A stretch of 6,654 nucleotides of DNA from an uncultured bacterium (lineage in GTDB: Bacteria; Actinomycetota; Coriobacteriia; Coriobacteriales; Eggerthellaceae). Shown here one piece after another: positions 1-5,983 of this stretch. The number at the start of each line of letters is the position of its first letter. The stretch's first letter is position 1. Where the stretch lies: assembly GCA_947649215.1 (NCBI GenBank), contig CANSQW010000076.1:1-6654 (forward strand), written 5' to 3'. The position numbers and the translations under genes are program-made. The notes below the pieces were generated by a model, which searched no databases, was not told the origin of the DNA, and was given only the letters and a program-made list of their open reading frames with translations.

Positions 1-33
1 GCCCCGGGCGTGGGCGCGGGCCGCGCAGGACGC

Positions 34-1158
34 CTACAGGAAGCGGTAGCTCACCGTGCGCAGACCCCACTCCTGGCAGGTACTGAAGCCGAAGGCCTTG
101 AACACGCCGGGCTGCAAATCGAGCTTGCGGCTGCCGCCGCCCATGCCGCCCAGGTCGTTGACGGTGGCGTAGACGGTCATGCCGTTGTAGGAGATCTCGA
201 CGGTGCGGCCCAGGTAGCTGCGGCAGTTGGGCATCGACAGGGGGATGGCCACGCCCATGGACCAGTCGTCGCAGACCGACCCGTTGGCCGTGGTGCCCGG
301 GTTGGGCGTGGTCTTGTCCGACGAGCCGCCGTAAGCCGAGGCGACGCCGGTGAGCCACCCGCCCGCGCTCGACCCGCCGCCCGACGAGCCGGAGCCGGAA
401 CCTGAGCTCCCGCCGGGAGCGCTGGTATCAGGATTGGGCTTGACCGGGGTGCTGTCGGGAATCACCTCGTCGCGGTCGGTGGTGGTGGCGTTGCCGACCA
501 CGGGGGCCTCGGCCTGGCTCTGGGCGCGCTCGAGCTCGGCGGCCTGACGCTCGAGAGCGGCCAGGCGCTCGGCCTGCTCGGCCTTGGCGTCAGCCAGCCG
601 ATCGCTCGCCTCGGCCACCACGTTGGTGGCCTCCACGCGCTTCTGCTCCAGGTCGGCCAGGGCCTTCTCCTGGGCGTTCTTCTTCTCGTTCAGGTCGGCC
701 GCTATGGCATCGAGGCGCTCCTTGCGCTCCTTCTGGGCCTGCACCTCGTCGGCCTGGTACTGCATGATCTGGCCGACGTACTCCATGTTGCGCAGAAGGT
801 CGGTAAAGTTGGAGGACTCGAGCACCACCGTGAGTAGCGACACGGAGCTACCGCCGCGGTACTCGGAGGCCGCCGTCTCGCCGAGGGCGGCGCGACCGGC
901 CAGCACCTCCTCCTGGGCGGCCAGCGCATCGGCCGCAGCCTGGTCGACCTGGGTCTGCAAGTCGGCCACCTGGGCGGAGAGCCACTCGTATTCGGCTGAG
1001 AGGGACTCCATGCGCGCCTCGGCCGCATCGAGCACGGCCTGCGCGTCGTCCACCTCGTCGGCCCAGGCGCTGCCGGTGGCGAGCCCGGGGCACGCGCAGA
1101 CAAGGGCGAGGGCCGTGATGACGGCCAGGAACCTCGTCGTGAACCTCGATATCGTCAA
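34..1158 (-). CDS. Secreted coiled-coil protein with RlpA-like double-psi beta-barrel domain
   Basis: The product has 374 residues and probably acts at the cell wall. Residues 1-33 form a signal peptide: Arg near the N-terminus, a hydrophobic core at about 11-28, and a likely signal peptidase I cut after AWA (31-33). Residues 34-215 are Ala/Glu/Gln/Lys-rich and predicted coiled coil. They contain a stretch (about 108-140, with LLTVVLESSNFTDLL) typical of the PcsB/CwlO/EnvC-type regulatory coiled coil. Residues 216-266 are a Ser/Gly/Pro linker. Residues 267-374 resemble the RlpA/DPBB domain: TANG at 290-293, VND with Asp335, and LDL with Asp347. The His found in active RlpA transglycosylases is not evident, so catalysis is uncertain. 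The domain has three Cys (296, 312, 361). The start is TTG at 1156-1158, preceded by GGAAAGGTGA (1163-1172); the signal peptide requires this start or one very close. The stop is TAG. Domain assignments come from recalled family patterns. Confidence 0.85.
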   Translation of the reverse strand: MTISRFTTRFLAVITALALVCACPGLATGSAWADEVDDAQAVLDAAEARMESLSAEYEWLSAQVADLQTQVDQAAADALAAQEEVLAGRAALGETAASEYRGGSSVSLLTVVLESSNFTDLLRNMEYVGQIMQYQADEVQAQKERKERLDAIAADLNEKKNAQEKALADLEQKRVEATNVVAEASDRLADAKAEQAERLAALERQAAELERAQSQAEAPVVGNATTTDRDEVIPDSTPVKPNPDTSAPGGSSGSGSGSSGGGSSAGGWLTGVASAYGGSSDKTTPNPGTTANGSVCDDWSMGVAIPLSMPNCRSYLGRTVEISYNGMTVYATVNDLGGMGGGSRKLDLQPGVFKAFGFSTCQEWGLRTVSYRFL

Positions 1159-1367
1159 GGGGTCACCTTTCCGTTGTCCTGCTGCCGCGGGCCCCGGCGC
1201 GGCGCGGCGGGGCAGCGCGCCCCTCCCCCTGCGGGTGCCAGGCGCTGGCAGATCAACTCATCTTCCCTAAAGTGACCCCCGCTGGCAAGCGTTTTCGCGG
1301 AAAAACATAGGTTCGCCCCGTGGCGCCCGCCCGCGCGACACGGGTGCTTTCAGCACTTGACGTGCTG
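1159..1367 (-). promoter_or_regulatory. Leader/intergenic region of the coiled-coil/RlpA-like gene
   Basis: This is the 209-nt gap between nfo and the secreted-protein gene. Reading on the minus strand, the SD GGAAAGGTGA lies at 1163-1172. A perfect 8-nt inverted repeat, GGGGTCAC (plus-strand 1159-1166) and GTGACCCC (1272-1279), overlaps this SD and could occlude it in a long transcript. TGCCAG-GCG-CTGGCA at 1236-1250 is a 6-bp hairpin with a 3-nt loop, and CTGGCA recurs at 1282-1287. TTTTC-GCG-GAAAA sits at 1292-1304. A weak promoter candidate on the minus strand is TTGCCA (about 1282-1287) with GAAGAT 17 nt downstream; it would start transcription after the distal repeat arm. No known riboswitch class was recognised. 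Confidence 0.4.
1344..1367 (-). repeat. Overlapping hairpins directly after the nfo stop
   Basis: CAGCAC (1351-1356) and GTGCTG (1362-1367) form a 6-bp stem with a 5-nt loop, abutting the nfo stop codon. GTGCT (1344-1348) and AGCAC (1352-1356) form a competing 5-bp stem, so the middle arm can pair either way. No T-run follows on the minus strand. This is at best a weak terminator or an mRNA 3'-end structure. Confidence 0.35.
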
Positions 1368-2201
1368 TTACTCCCACGCGGCACGTAGGCGCGCTATCTC
1401 ATCGGCATAGCCGGAGATATCGTCGTGGGGCGTCTCCAGGAAGAAGGGCAGGCTGCGGAGCGCCTCGTGGCGGGTCACCGCCGAGAGCGCTTCGAAGCCG
1501 ATGTGTCCCTCGCCGATGGCCGCGTGGCGGTCTTTGCGCGCCCCGAGCGGGTTGAGGGAGTCGTTGAGGTGCACGGCGCGCAGGCGCCCAAGCCCGATCA
1601 CGCGGTCGAACTCCTCGAGCACGCCGTCTAAGTCGCCCGCGATGTCGTAGCCCGCATCCCAGACATGGCAGGTGTCCAGGCACACGCCCACCTGGCCGTC
1701 CAGCTCCACCTGGCCGATGATGGCCGCCAGCTCCTCGAAGCGGCCGCCCACCTCGGTGCCCTTCCCCGCCATGGTCTCCAGGAGCACGGTGGTGGTCTGG
1801 CCGGGCGCGAGCACCTCGTTCAGAACGGCGGCTATCTTGGCGATGCCCACGTCGGCCCCCTGCTTGACGTGCGATCCGGGGTGGAAGTTGTACAGCTGCC
1901 CGGGCGTGGCCTCCATGCGCGCCAGGTCGTCGGCGAAGGTGGCGCGGGCGAAGTCCTGCACGCGCGCATCGGCGGCCGCGGGGTTGAGCGTGTAGGGGGC
2001 GTGCGCGAGGATGACGTCGATGCCCTCCTCGGCCGCGCGCCGCTCGAAGGCGGCCACGTCCGCCGGATCGATGGCCTTGGCCTTGCCGCCGCGCGGGTTG
2101 CGCGTGAAGAACTGGAAGGTGTCGGCATCGATGGAGGCCGCTGCCCTCGCCATGGCCTCGTACCCCTTCGAGCTGGACAGATGGCACCCGATGGTAAGCA
2201 T
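1368..2201 (-). CDS. nfo: Deoxyribonuclease IV (AP endonuclease, EndoIV family)
   Basis: This is a cytoplasmic base-excision-repair enzyme that cuts the backbone 5' of abasic sites and trims blocked 3' ends, using three metal ions. The 277-residue product is close to the usual length of about 280. All nine metal ligands of the family can be placed: His67 (AHAPY), His107 (NFHPGSH), Glu142 (LLETMAGKG), Asp176 and His179 (DTCH), His211 (VHLND), Asp224 and His226 ([10 protein letters not shown]), and Glu256 (LETP). The N-terminus [13 protein letters not shown] is typical. The start at 2201 is chosen because AGAGGAG lies 7 nt upstream. An in-frame ATG at 2267 would only add an Arg/Pro-rich 22-residue extension crossing a strong hairpin. 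The gene lies downstream of ecfT in the same direction, separated by two hairpins, so it is probably an independent or read-through unit unrelated to transport. The stop is TAA. All ligand residues are seen directly. Confidence 0.97.
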   Translation of the reverse strand: MLTIGCHLSSSKGYEAMARAAASIDADTFQFFTRNPRGGKAKAIDPADVAAFERRAAEEGIDVILAHAPYTLNPAAADARVQDFARATFADDLARMEATPGQLYNFHPGSHVKQGADVGIAKIAAVLNEVLAPGQTTTVLLETMAGKGTEVGGRFEELAAIIGQVELDGQVGVCLDTCHVWDAGYDIAGDLDGVLEEFDRVIGLGRLRAVHLNDSLNPLGARKDRHAAIGEGHIGFEALSAVTRHEALRSLPFFLETPHDDISGYADEIARLRAAWE

Positions 2202-2231
2202 GGCAACGCTCCTCTCTCGCGGGCGCGAAGG

Positions 2232-2259
2232 CCGCGGGGAGGGCCGTCCCTCCCCGCGG
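2232..2259 (-). terminator. 12-bp GC hairpin upstream of nfo
   Basis: CCGCGGGGAGGG (2232-2243) and CCCTCCCCGCGG (2248-2259) are perfect complements with a 4-nt loop (CCGT). It lies 30 nt before the nfo start and about 50 nt after the ecfT stop. No T-tract follows on either strand, so it is either a T-less terminator of the transporter operon, an mRNA stabiliser, or part of the nfo leader. Confidence 0.45.
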
Positions 2260-2285
2260 ATCCGCATCGGAGCATGGTAGCAGAT

Positions 2286-2307
2286 GCCCGCGCCTCGGGG
2301 CGCGGGC
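2286..2307 (-). terminator. 9-bp GC hairpin immediately after ecfT
   Basis: GCCCGCGCC (2286-2294) and GGCGCGGGC (2299-2307) are perfect complements with a 4-nt loop. The hairpin begins 3 nt after the ecfT stop codon in the direction of transcription. The downstream minus-strand bases are not a T-run. Its position fits the 3' end of the ECF operon, in tandem with the hairpin at 2232-2259. Confidence 0.5.
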
Positions 2308-2310
2308 GCG

Positions 2311-3081
2311 CTACATCCCCAGTGCCGTGAGCGCGATGGCCGCCCCCAGCAGCGCGACGCACAGGCCCAGGGCCGCCACGTCGCGCGCCGCGAGGGGGTA
2401 GTCCTTGTAGCCGCTCGCGCGGGTGCGCAGGTTGAAGCCGCGCACCTCGGCGGCGATGGCGGCGGAGTTCGTCTTGCGCACGGAGCTCACGAGCAGGGGC
2501 ACGCACAGGGGCATCATGAGCCGCAGCTTCTTCGCGAGAGAGCCGTCGAATTCCACGCCGCGGGCCGTCTGGGCCTCCATGATGCCGGCCATGTCGTTCA
2601 TGAACACGGGAATGAAGTGCACGGTGGACGTGAACGTGAAGGCGTACTTGTAGGGCACGTGCAGCTGCTTGACCGCCGCGTTGGTGATGTCGCTCATCCG
2701 CGTGACGTAGAACACGAGGAACAGCGGGATGGCGGCGGCCATGAGGCGGACGATCACCGTGAGGGCCGCGAGCAGGCTGCCGGTGCCGATGTAGCCCCAG
2801 GGCAGCGGCACGAGGGGCGTGCCCGCAGGCGTGGTCAGCACGAGCACCACGGCCAGGATGACCGAGAAGCCCAGCACCGCCTTGCACAGCCCCGCTGTCT
2901 GGCGCCCCAGGCCGCACGAGGCGGCCAAGGCCAGGGCGATGACCAGCATGACCAGCAGAAACACCAGGTTGGAGTTGACGAAGCAGGCCACGGCGAACAG
3001 AACCGCGCCCACGAGCTTGGCCGCGGGGCTCATGCGGTGCAGGAGGCTGTCCCCCGGCACGTACTCCAGAAACTTCGCCAT
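2311..3081 (-). CDS. ecfT: ECF transporter transmembrane (T) component EcfT
   Basis: EcfT is the membrane scaffold that links the two cytoplasmic ATPases to the substrate-binding S component of an energy-coupling-factor importer. The 256-residue product has hydrophobic segments at about 22-57, 68-84, 99-126 and 230-252. The cytoplasmic coupling region between them is rich in Arg/Lys. Two family-type coupling motifs are visible: EAQTARG (169-175, the ARG motif) and AEVRGF (211-216), in which the second ARG has become VRG. The start at 3081 overlaps the stop of the upstream ATPase by one base (TGATG), with AAGGGAG about 6 nt upstream, implying translational coupling. An upstream extension in this frame is only a shadow of the ATPase gene. 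It is the last gene of the transporter operon, with hairpins after its TAG stop. The family assignment is firm; the substrate is set by the S component. Confidence 0.93.
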   Translation of the reverse strand: MAKFLEYVPGDSLLHRMSPAAKLVGAVLFAVACFVNSNLVFLLVMLVIALALAASCGLGRQTAGLCKAVLGFSVILAVVLVLTTPAGTPLVPLPWGYIGTGSLLAALTVIVRLMAAAIPLFLVFYVTRMSDITNAAVKQLHVPYKYAFTFTSTVHFIPVFMNDMAGIMEAQTARGVEFDGSLAKKLRLMMPLCVPLLVSSVRKTNSAAIAAEVRGFNLRTRASGYKDYPLAARDVAALGLCVALLGAAIALTALGM

Positions 3082-4016
3082 CACCGGCTCCCTTCTGCGC
3101 AGGCAGCCGGGCGCGCGGGCGCGGCAGCCTCCTCGGCCGCCAGCACGGCGGCAACGTCGTCGGACGGGGCGTCGGCCTCCGACCCGACCGCTTCCTCGCC
3201 CCGCGCGGCGGCTAGGGCCTCTACCATCTGGCTCACGGTGTCGGCCTCGGCCACGGCGGGCGGCACGCCAGGCACCTCGCGGCCGAGGATCAGGGCCACC
3301 TCGGTCACCTGGGGCGGCAGGATGTGGGCCGCCTTGAGGGCCGCAGGGTCGCGCAGCACCTCGAAGGTGGGGCCGTCGGCCACCACGCGTCCGTCGGTCA
3401 TGGCGATGACGCGGCGGGCGAAGTCGGCCACCACCTCCATGTCGTGGCAGACCATGATGACCGTAGTGCCCCCCTCGTTGAGCTCGCGCACCGTGTCCAT
3501 CACCTTCACGCACTCGCGGAAGTCCAGGCCCGTGGTGGGCTCGTCCAGGATGACGACGGGGGGCGCCAGCACGATGATGGAGGCCAGCGCCAGCAGCTGG
3601 CGCGTGCCGCGGTTGAGCAGGAAGGGCTCGGCGTCCGGGTCGAAGCCGAAGCGCTCGATCATGGCGTCCACGGCCGCATCGGCCGCCGACCCCTCCTCGC
3701 CGAGCGCCTTGAAGCCGAAGAGCAGCTCCTCGCGCACGGTGTTGCAGCAGATCTGTCGGTCGGGGTTCTGGAAGAGGAAGCCCACCTTGCGGGCCAGCTC
3801 GCTCACCTTGAGGTCGCGCGTGGACACGCCATCCACCAGCACCTCGCCCGCAGAGGGCTTGAGCAGGCCGTTGGCCAGGCGCATGGTGGTGGACTTCCCC
3901 GCGCCGTTGGTGCCCACGAAGGCGACGAACTCCCCGTCGGCGATGGCGAAGCTCACGTCGCGCAGCACCGGCGCGCCCTCGCCGTAGCCGGCGCTGACGT
4001 TCTTGAACTCGATCAT
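3081..4016 (-). CDS. ecfA: ECF transporter ATPase (second, with degenerate signature motif)
   Basis: This is one of the two ATP-binding subunits that power the ECF importer; it has 311 residues. Walker A is GTNGAGKST (35-43), the Q-loop is Gln83 (FLFQNPDRQ), Walker B is VVILDEP with catalytic Glu159, the D-loop is TTGLD, and the H-loop His191 (CHD) is present. The signature motif is unusual: LNRGTRQ (134-140) replaces the usual LSGGQ. A family-typical C-terminal segment (PPQVTEVALILG, from 234) is followed by a long Ala/Glu-rich tail (271-311) of unknown role. The start at 4016 is supported by a perfect AAGGAGGTG (4022-4030) and by a 4-nt ATGA overlap with the stop of the restored upstream ATPase. 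The stop overlaps ecfT by one base. In the sequence as given the upstream frame also reads into this gene, see 4013-4853. Confidence 0.93.
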   Translation of the reverse strand: MIEFKNVSAGYGEGAPVLRDVSFAIADGEFVAFVGTNGAGKSTTMRLANGLLKPSAGEVLVDGVSTRDLKVSELARKVGFLFQNPDRQICCNTVREELLFGFKALGEEGSAADAAVDAMIERFGFDPDAEPFLLNRGTRQLLALASIIVLAPPVVILDEPTTGLDFRECVKVMDTVRELNEGGTTVIMVCHDMEVVADFARRVIAMTDGRVVADGPTFEVLRDPAALKAAHILPPQVTEVALILGREVPGVPPAVAEADTVSQMVEALAAARGEEAVGSEADAPSDDVAAVLAAEEAAAPARPAACAEGSR

Positions 4017-4853
4017 GCGAGCACCTCCTTGCACGCCGCGGCCGCCTGGGCCACGTTGCGCACGGCAGGCCCGTCGTAGAGGCCGCGCCGCGCCAGCGCG
4101 TTCATGAGCGTGGTGGACCGCGGGCAGTTGACGCCCAGGGCCAGCAGCTCCTCGGAATGGGCCAGCACCTCGTCGGGGGGCGCCGGCGTAGCGCACAGCC
4201 CCGCCGTCCACGATGACCAGCAGGTCGGCGTAGTCGGAGAGCAGCGCGATCTTCTGCTCCACCACGATCACCGTGGTGCCGTGCTCGCGGGCGTAGCGGG
4301 CCAGAAGCTCGAACACCGCCACCGACGAGGCCGGATCCAGCTCGGCTGTGGGCTCGTCGAGCACGAGCACCCGCGGCTTGAGGGCGATGACCGAGGCCAC
4401 GGCCACCTTCTGCTTCTGGCCGCCCGAGAGGCTGTCGATGGTGCGGTCGCGCAGCTCGGCGATGCCCATGGACGACAGGGCCTCGTCCACGCGCGCGGGG
4501 ATCTCCTCGCGCGGCACGGCGAAGTTCTCCAGGCCGTAGAGGATCTCGTCCTCCACCACGGTGTTCACCATCTGCGAGTCGATGTCCTGGCAGACGCTGC
4601 CCACCAGCCGCGACACGTCGGTAAGCGACGCCTCCACGGTGTCGAGGCCGTCCACCGTCACCGCCCCGTAGAAGTCGCCCGGGTAGCAGTGCGGGATGAT
4701 GCCGTTCACCGCGTAGGTGAGGGTGGACTTGCCTGAGCCGGCCGGCCCGGTGACGCCCACGAAGCAGCCGTCGGGAATGGACAGGCTCACGTCGCGCACG
4801 ACCGGCTCGCGGCCCTCGCGGTAGCGGAAGCTGAAGTTCCGTATCTCGATCAT
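4013..4853 (-). CDS. ecfA: ECF transporter ATPase (first), interrupted by a +1 frameshift
   Basis: This is the partner ATP-binding subunit. Residues 1-226 read normally: Walker A GPAGSGKST (36-44), Q-loop Gln89, signature LSGGQ (142-146), Walker B VLVLDEP with Glu167, and D-loop ELDP. The H-loop His is replaced by Gln200 (VVEQK). After AGAP (223-226) the frame becomes Arg/Gly-rich nonsense and continues in frame into the next ATPase, giving a 590-residue fused reading frame. Removing one C from the C6 run (plus-strand G6, 4175-4180) restores a family-typical C-terminus: DEVLAHSEELLALGVNCP, then about 35 more residues to TGA at 4013-4015. The restored product is 279 residues and its stop overlaps the next ATG as ATGA. 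The start at 4853 has GAGGAAAGGA upstream. The extra base is either a sequencing/assembly error or a real lesion. The AAGGAGGTG before the next gene argues against an ancestral fusion. Confidence 0.85.
4022..4030 (-). promoter_or_regulatory. Perfect ribosome binding site inside the first ATPase gene
   Basis: AAGGAGGTG on the minus strand precedes the ATG at 4016, with 7 nt between GGAGG and the start codon. It fixes the start of the second ATPase and shows that this gene is built for independent initiation, not as the second half of a fusion. Confidence 0.8.
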
Positions 4854-4882
4854 GACGTTGGATCCTTTCCTCTCTCCCCCGC

Positions 4883-4917
4883 CGCGGGCCAGCCGAGGAC
4901 ACCCCGGCCGGCCCGCG
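4883..4917 (-). repeat. 13-bp hairpin between S component and first ATPase
   Basis: The arms 4883-4895 and 4905-4917 pair over 13 positions with one A/C mismatch and a 9-nt loop. The hairpin fills the only real gap inside the transporter operon (78 nt). No T-run follows. It may stabilise the upstream S-component message or reduce read-through, so that more S component than ATPase is made. That role is inference. Confidence 0.45.
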
Positions 4918-4931
4918 CCGAGCGCGTCGTC

Positions 4932-5531
4932 CTAGCGCTTGAGGACCTTCTTCAGCGGCACGGCGAGAATCTGCACGAAGATGGCGTTGAAGGCGGCGGT
5001 GCCCAGCACGATGGCCACGTAGGCGGCCATGGCCACGGCGAAGTCGCCGCCGACGGACACCACGTTGATGTAGACGGACAGCGCCGCGAAGGTGAAGCCG
5101 GACACGCAGGTGGAGATGAAGGTGTTCACGAGCGGGCCCACGTCGAGCTTGCCGCCGATACGCAGGGGAACGCGGATGAGCAGGCCGCAGGCGAGCGCGC
5201 CCAGAAGCTCCGAGGGAATGTTGAGCAGCGGCGTGGCGTTGAGCATGGGGATCTGGCACACCAGGCCGGCGATGATGCCGATGGCCGCCGACTGGGCCAG
5301 GTTGGGCCTGATGAGGATGATGGCCAGGCAGTAGGCGGCGATGATGAAGTTGGGCTTCATGCCGAAGGCGGCCAGCAGGCTGCCCACCGTGAGCTTGAGC
5401 ACGGCTCCGGCGGCCAGGAGCACGGCCACCAAGATGAGGTCTTGGGCCGTGAGGCCCTTCTTCTCCTGGACGGCGACGGCGCGCTTGGCGCCCGGCTGGA
5501 CGGCTTCGGCGGTGATACGGGGCTCGGTCAT
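4932..5531 (-). CDS. ECF transporter S component, predicted tryptophan-specific (TrpP-like)
   Basis: This is the substrate-binding membrane subunit of the importer. The 199-residue product has about six hydrophobic segments (about 29-45, 60-75, 80-96, 104-121, 131-155, 164-190) after a polar N-terminus. An AxxxA pattern (36-40, AVLLA) in the first segment matches the helix that docks on EcfT in other S components. GMKPN at 57-61 recalls the GMKPD-type motif of TrpP/YhaG tryptophan transporters; this comparison is from memory. Tryptophan specificity is inferred mainly from the upstream Trp T-box. The start at 5531 is chosen because AAAGGA lies about 9 nt upstream and the protein begins MTEPRI; an in-frame ATG at 5594 would add an unsupported 21 residues. 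It is the first gene of an operon encoding both ATPases and EcfT, which suggests a dedicated (group I) ECF system. A methionine-type (MtsT) role is the main alternative but fits the leader less well. Confidence 0.85.
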   Translation of the reverse strand: MTEPRITAEAVQPGAKRAVAVQEKKGLTAQDLILVAVLLAAGAVLKLTVGSLLAAFGMKPNFIIAAYCLAIILIRPNLAQSAAIGIIAGLVCQIPMLNATPLLNIPSELLGALACGLLIRVPLRIGGKLDVGPLVNTFISTCVSGFTFAALSVYINVVSVGGDFAVAMAAYVAIVLGTAAFNAIFVQILAVPLKKVLKR

Positions 5532-5648
5532 GGCAATCGTTCCTTTCCGGCGGCTCTGCGCCACCCGCTCGGGCCCGCCCCCTTGGCAGGCCACCCTCGC
5601 AATTGCCCCGTTCCGACGCGCCTCTGACCTCGAGGCGATGACCCCGGC

Positions 5649-5690
5649 AAAACAAAAAGGGATCTGTCCTTCGGTTAAAGGACAGATCCC
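5649..5690 (-). terminator. T-box intrinsic terminator
   Basis: Minus-strand arms at 5678-5690 and 5659-5671 (GGGATCTGTCCTT and its complement) form a perfect 13-bp stem with a 6-nt loop, followed by TTTTTGTTTT (5649-5658). The first arm shares bases with the antiterminator, so the two folds exclude each other. When uncharged tRNA is absent, transcription should stop here, 117 nt before the S-component start. Confidence 0.93.
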
Positions 5691-5945
5691 TTGATCTGCG
5701 GTGCCACCTTTAATTGGCTCGCTTTCGCGAACCCCCTCACGAGCATGCCATCACACGCTCTGCCTTTAACGCAGGCTCACGGTCCGGATACTCGGCCCAG
5801 CCGGCAGACGCGCCGACGCGGCCTTTCCCCTTTCCCTCGGCGACCCATTTACCATCCAGCGTTACTACGGGAATCCCAGCTGCGCCCGCTCTCTGTGAAT
5901 GCTCTGATGGCTTGACCTTCGCCTCATCGGTTTGAGGTATTCAAT
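5649..5945 (-). promoter_or_regulatory. T-box riboswitch, tryptophan specifier (UGG)
   Basis: This leader RNA senses the ratio of uncharged to charged tRNA. Stem I has the k-turn GAUGA (5924-5928) opposite GAG (5836-5838) and a base helix GGCGA/UCGCC (5919-5923 with 5839-5843). Next come a 7-nt loop strand AGGUCAA and a helix GCCAUC/GAUGGU (5906-5911 with 5851-5856). The facing 7-nt loop strand is AAA-UGG-G, so the specifier is UGG (5845-5847). AGAGAGC (5888-5894) marks the distal stem I. A GAAA-capped stem III lies at 5716-5733. The antiterminator (5675-5713) has UUAAAGG/CCUUUAA, the bulge UGGCACC (5700-5706) and GCAGAUC/GAUCUGU around an AAGG loop. The variable bulge base C would pair with discriminator G73, as in bacterial tRNA-Trp; tRNA-Met has A73. 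The 5' end is approximate. The fold was worked out by hand. Confidence 0.95.
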
Positions 5946-5955
5946 TGCTGAGGGC

Positions 5956-5983
5956 ACTTTACCACAACGAGCGCTCACGGCAA
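5956..5983 (-). promoter_or_regulatory. Promoter of the T-box/ECF operon
   Basis: On the minus strand, TTGCCG (-35, 5978-5983) is followed after 16 nt by TAAAGT (-10, 5956-5961). TGG directly before the -10 gives an extended TGn element. Transcription would start near 5949, a few bases before T-box stem I. An 8-bp palindrome GAGCGCTC (5969-5976) lies in the spacer. Confidence 0.6.

Noticed and set aside
1..33. GC inverted repeat GCGCG-GGC-CGCGC after the first gene
   Set aside because: The stem is only 5 bp, has no T-run, and the region is cut by the window edge.
1090..1098. Lipoprotein signal at Cys21/Cys23 of the secreted protein
   Set aside because: The residues before each Cys do not fit a lipobox, and AWA at 31-33 gives a better signal peptidase I site.
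1159..1320. ydaO-type c-di-AMP riboswitch before the cell-wall gene
   Set aside because: This class often precedes cell-wall hydrolases, but I could not find its conserved core sequences in the leader.
2202..2267. Longer nfo start at 2267
   Set aside because: It would add an Arg/Pro-rich segment encoded by the 12-bp hairpin; the family N-terminus MLTIGCHLS and its SD point to 2201.
2284..3987. Long plus-strand open frame of 567 codons
   Set aside because: It is antisense to ecfT and the ATPase, His/Gly/Arg-rich, with no domain; a GC-rich third-position shadow.
3081..4853. A single 590-residue double-ATPase gene
   Set aside because: The joining stretch is Arg/Gly-rich nonsense, deleting one C restores a family-typical C-terminus, and a perfect SD plus ATGA overlap mark a separate second gene.
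5532..5594. Longer S-component start at 5594
   Set aside because: The extra 21 residues are polar and unlike the family, while the ATG at 5531 has its own SD.
5845..5848. AUG (Met) as T-box specifier
   Set aside because: The loop register (three bases, codon, one purine, base helix) places UGG at the specifier, and the bulge base C pairs with G73 of tRNA-Trp, not A73 of tRNA-Met.
5691..5935. Plus-strand small open frames at 5691-5915 and 5714-5935
   Set aside because: They lie antisense to the structured T-box RNA and have no SD or recognisable product.
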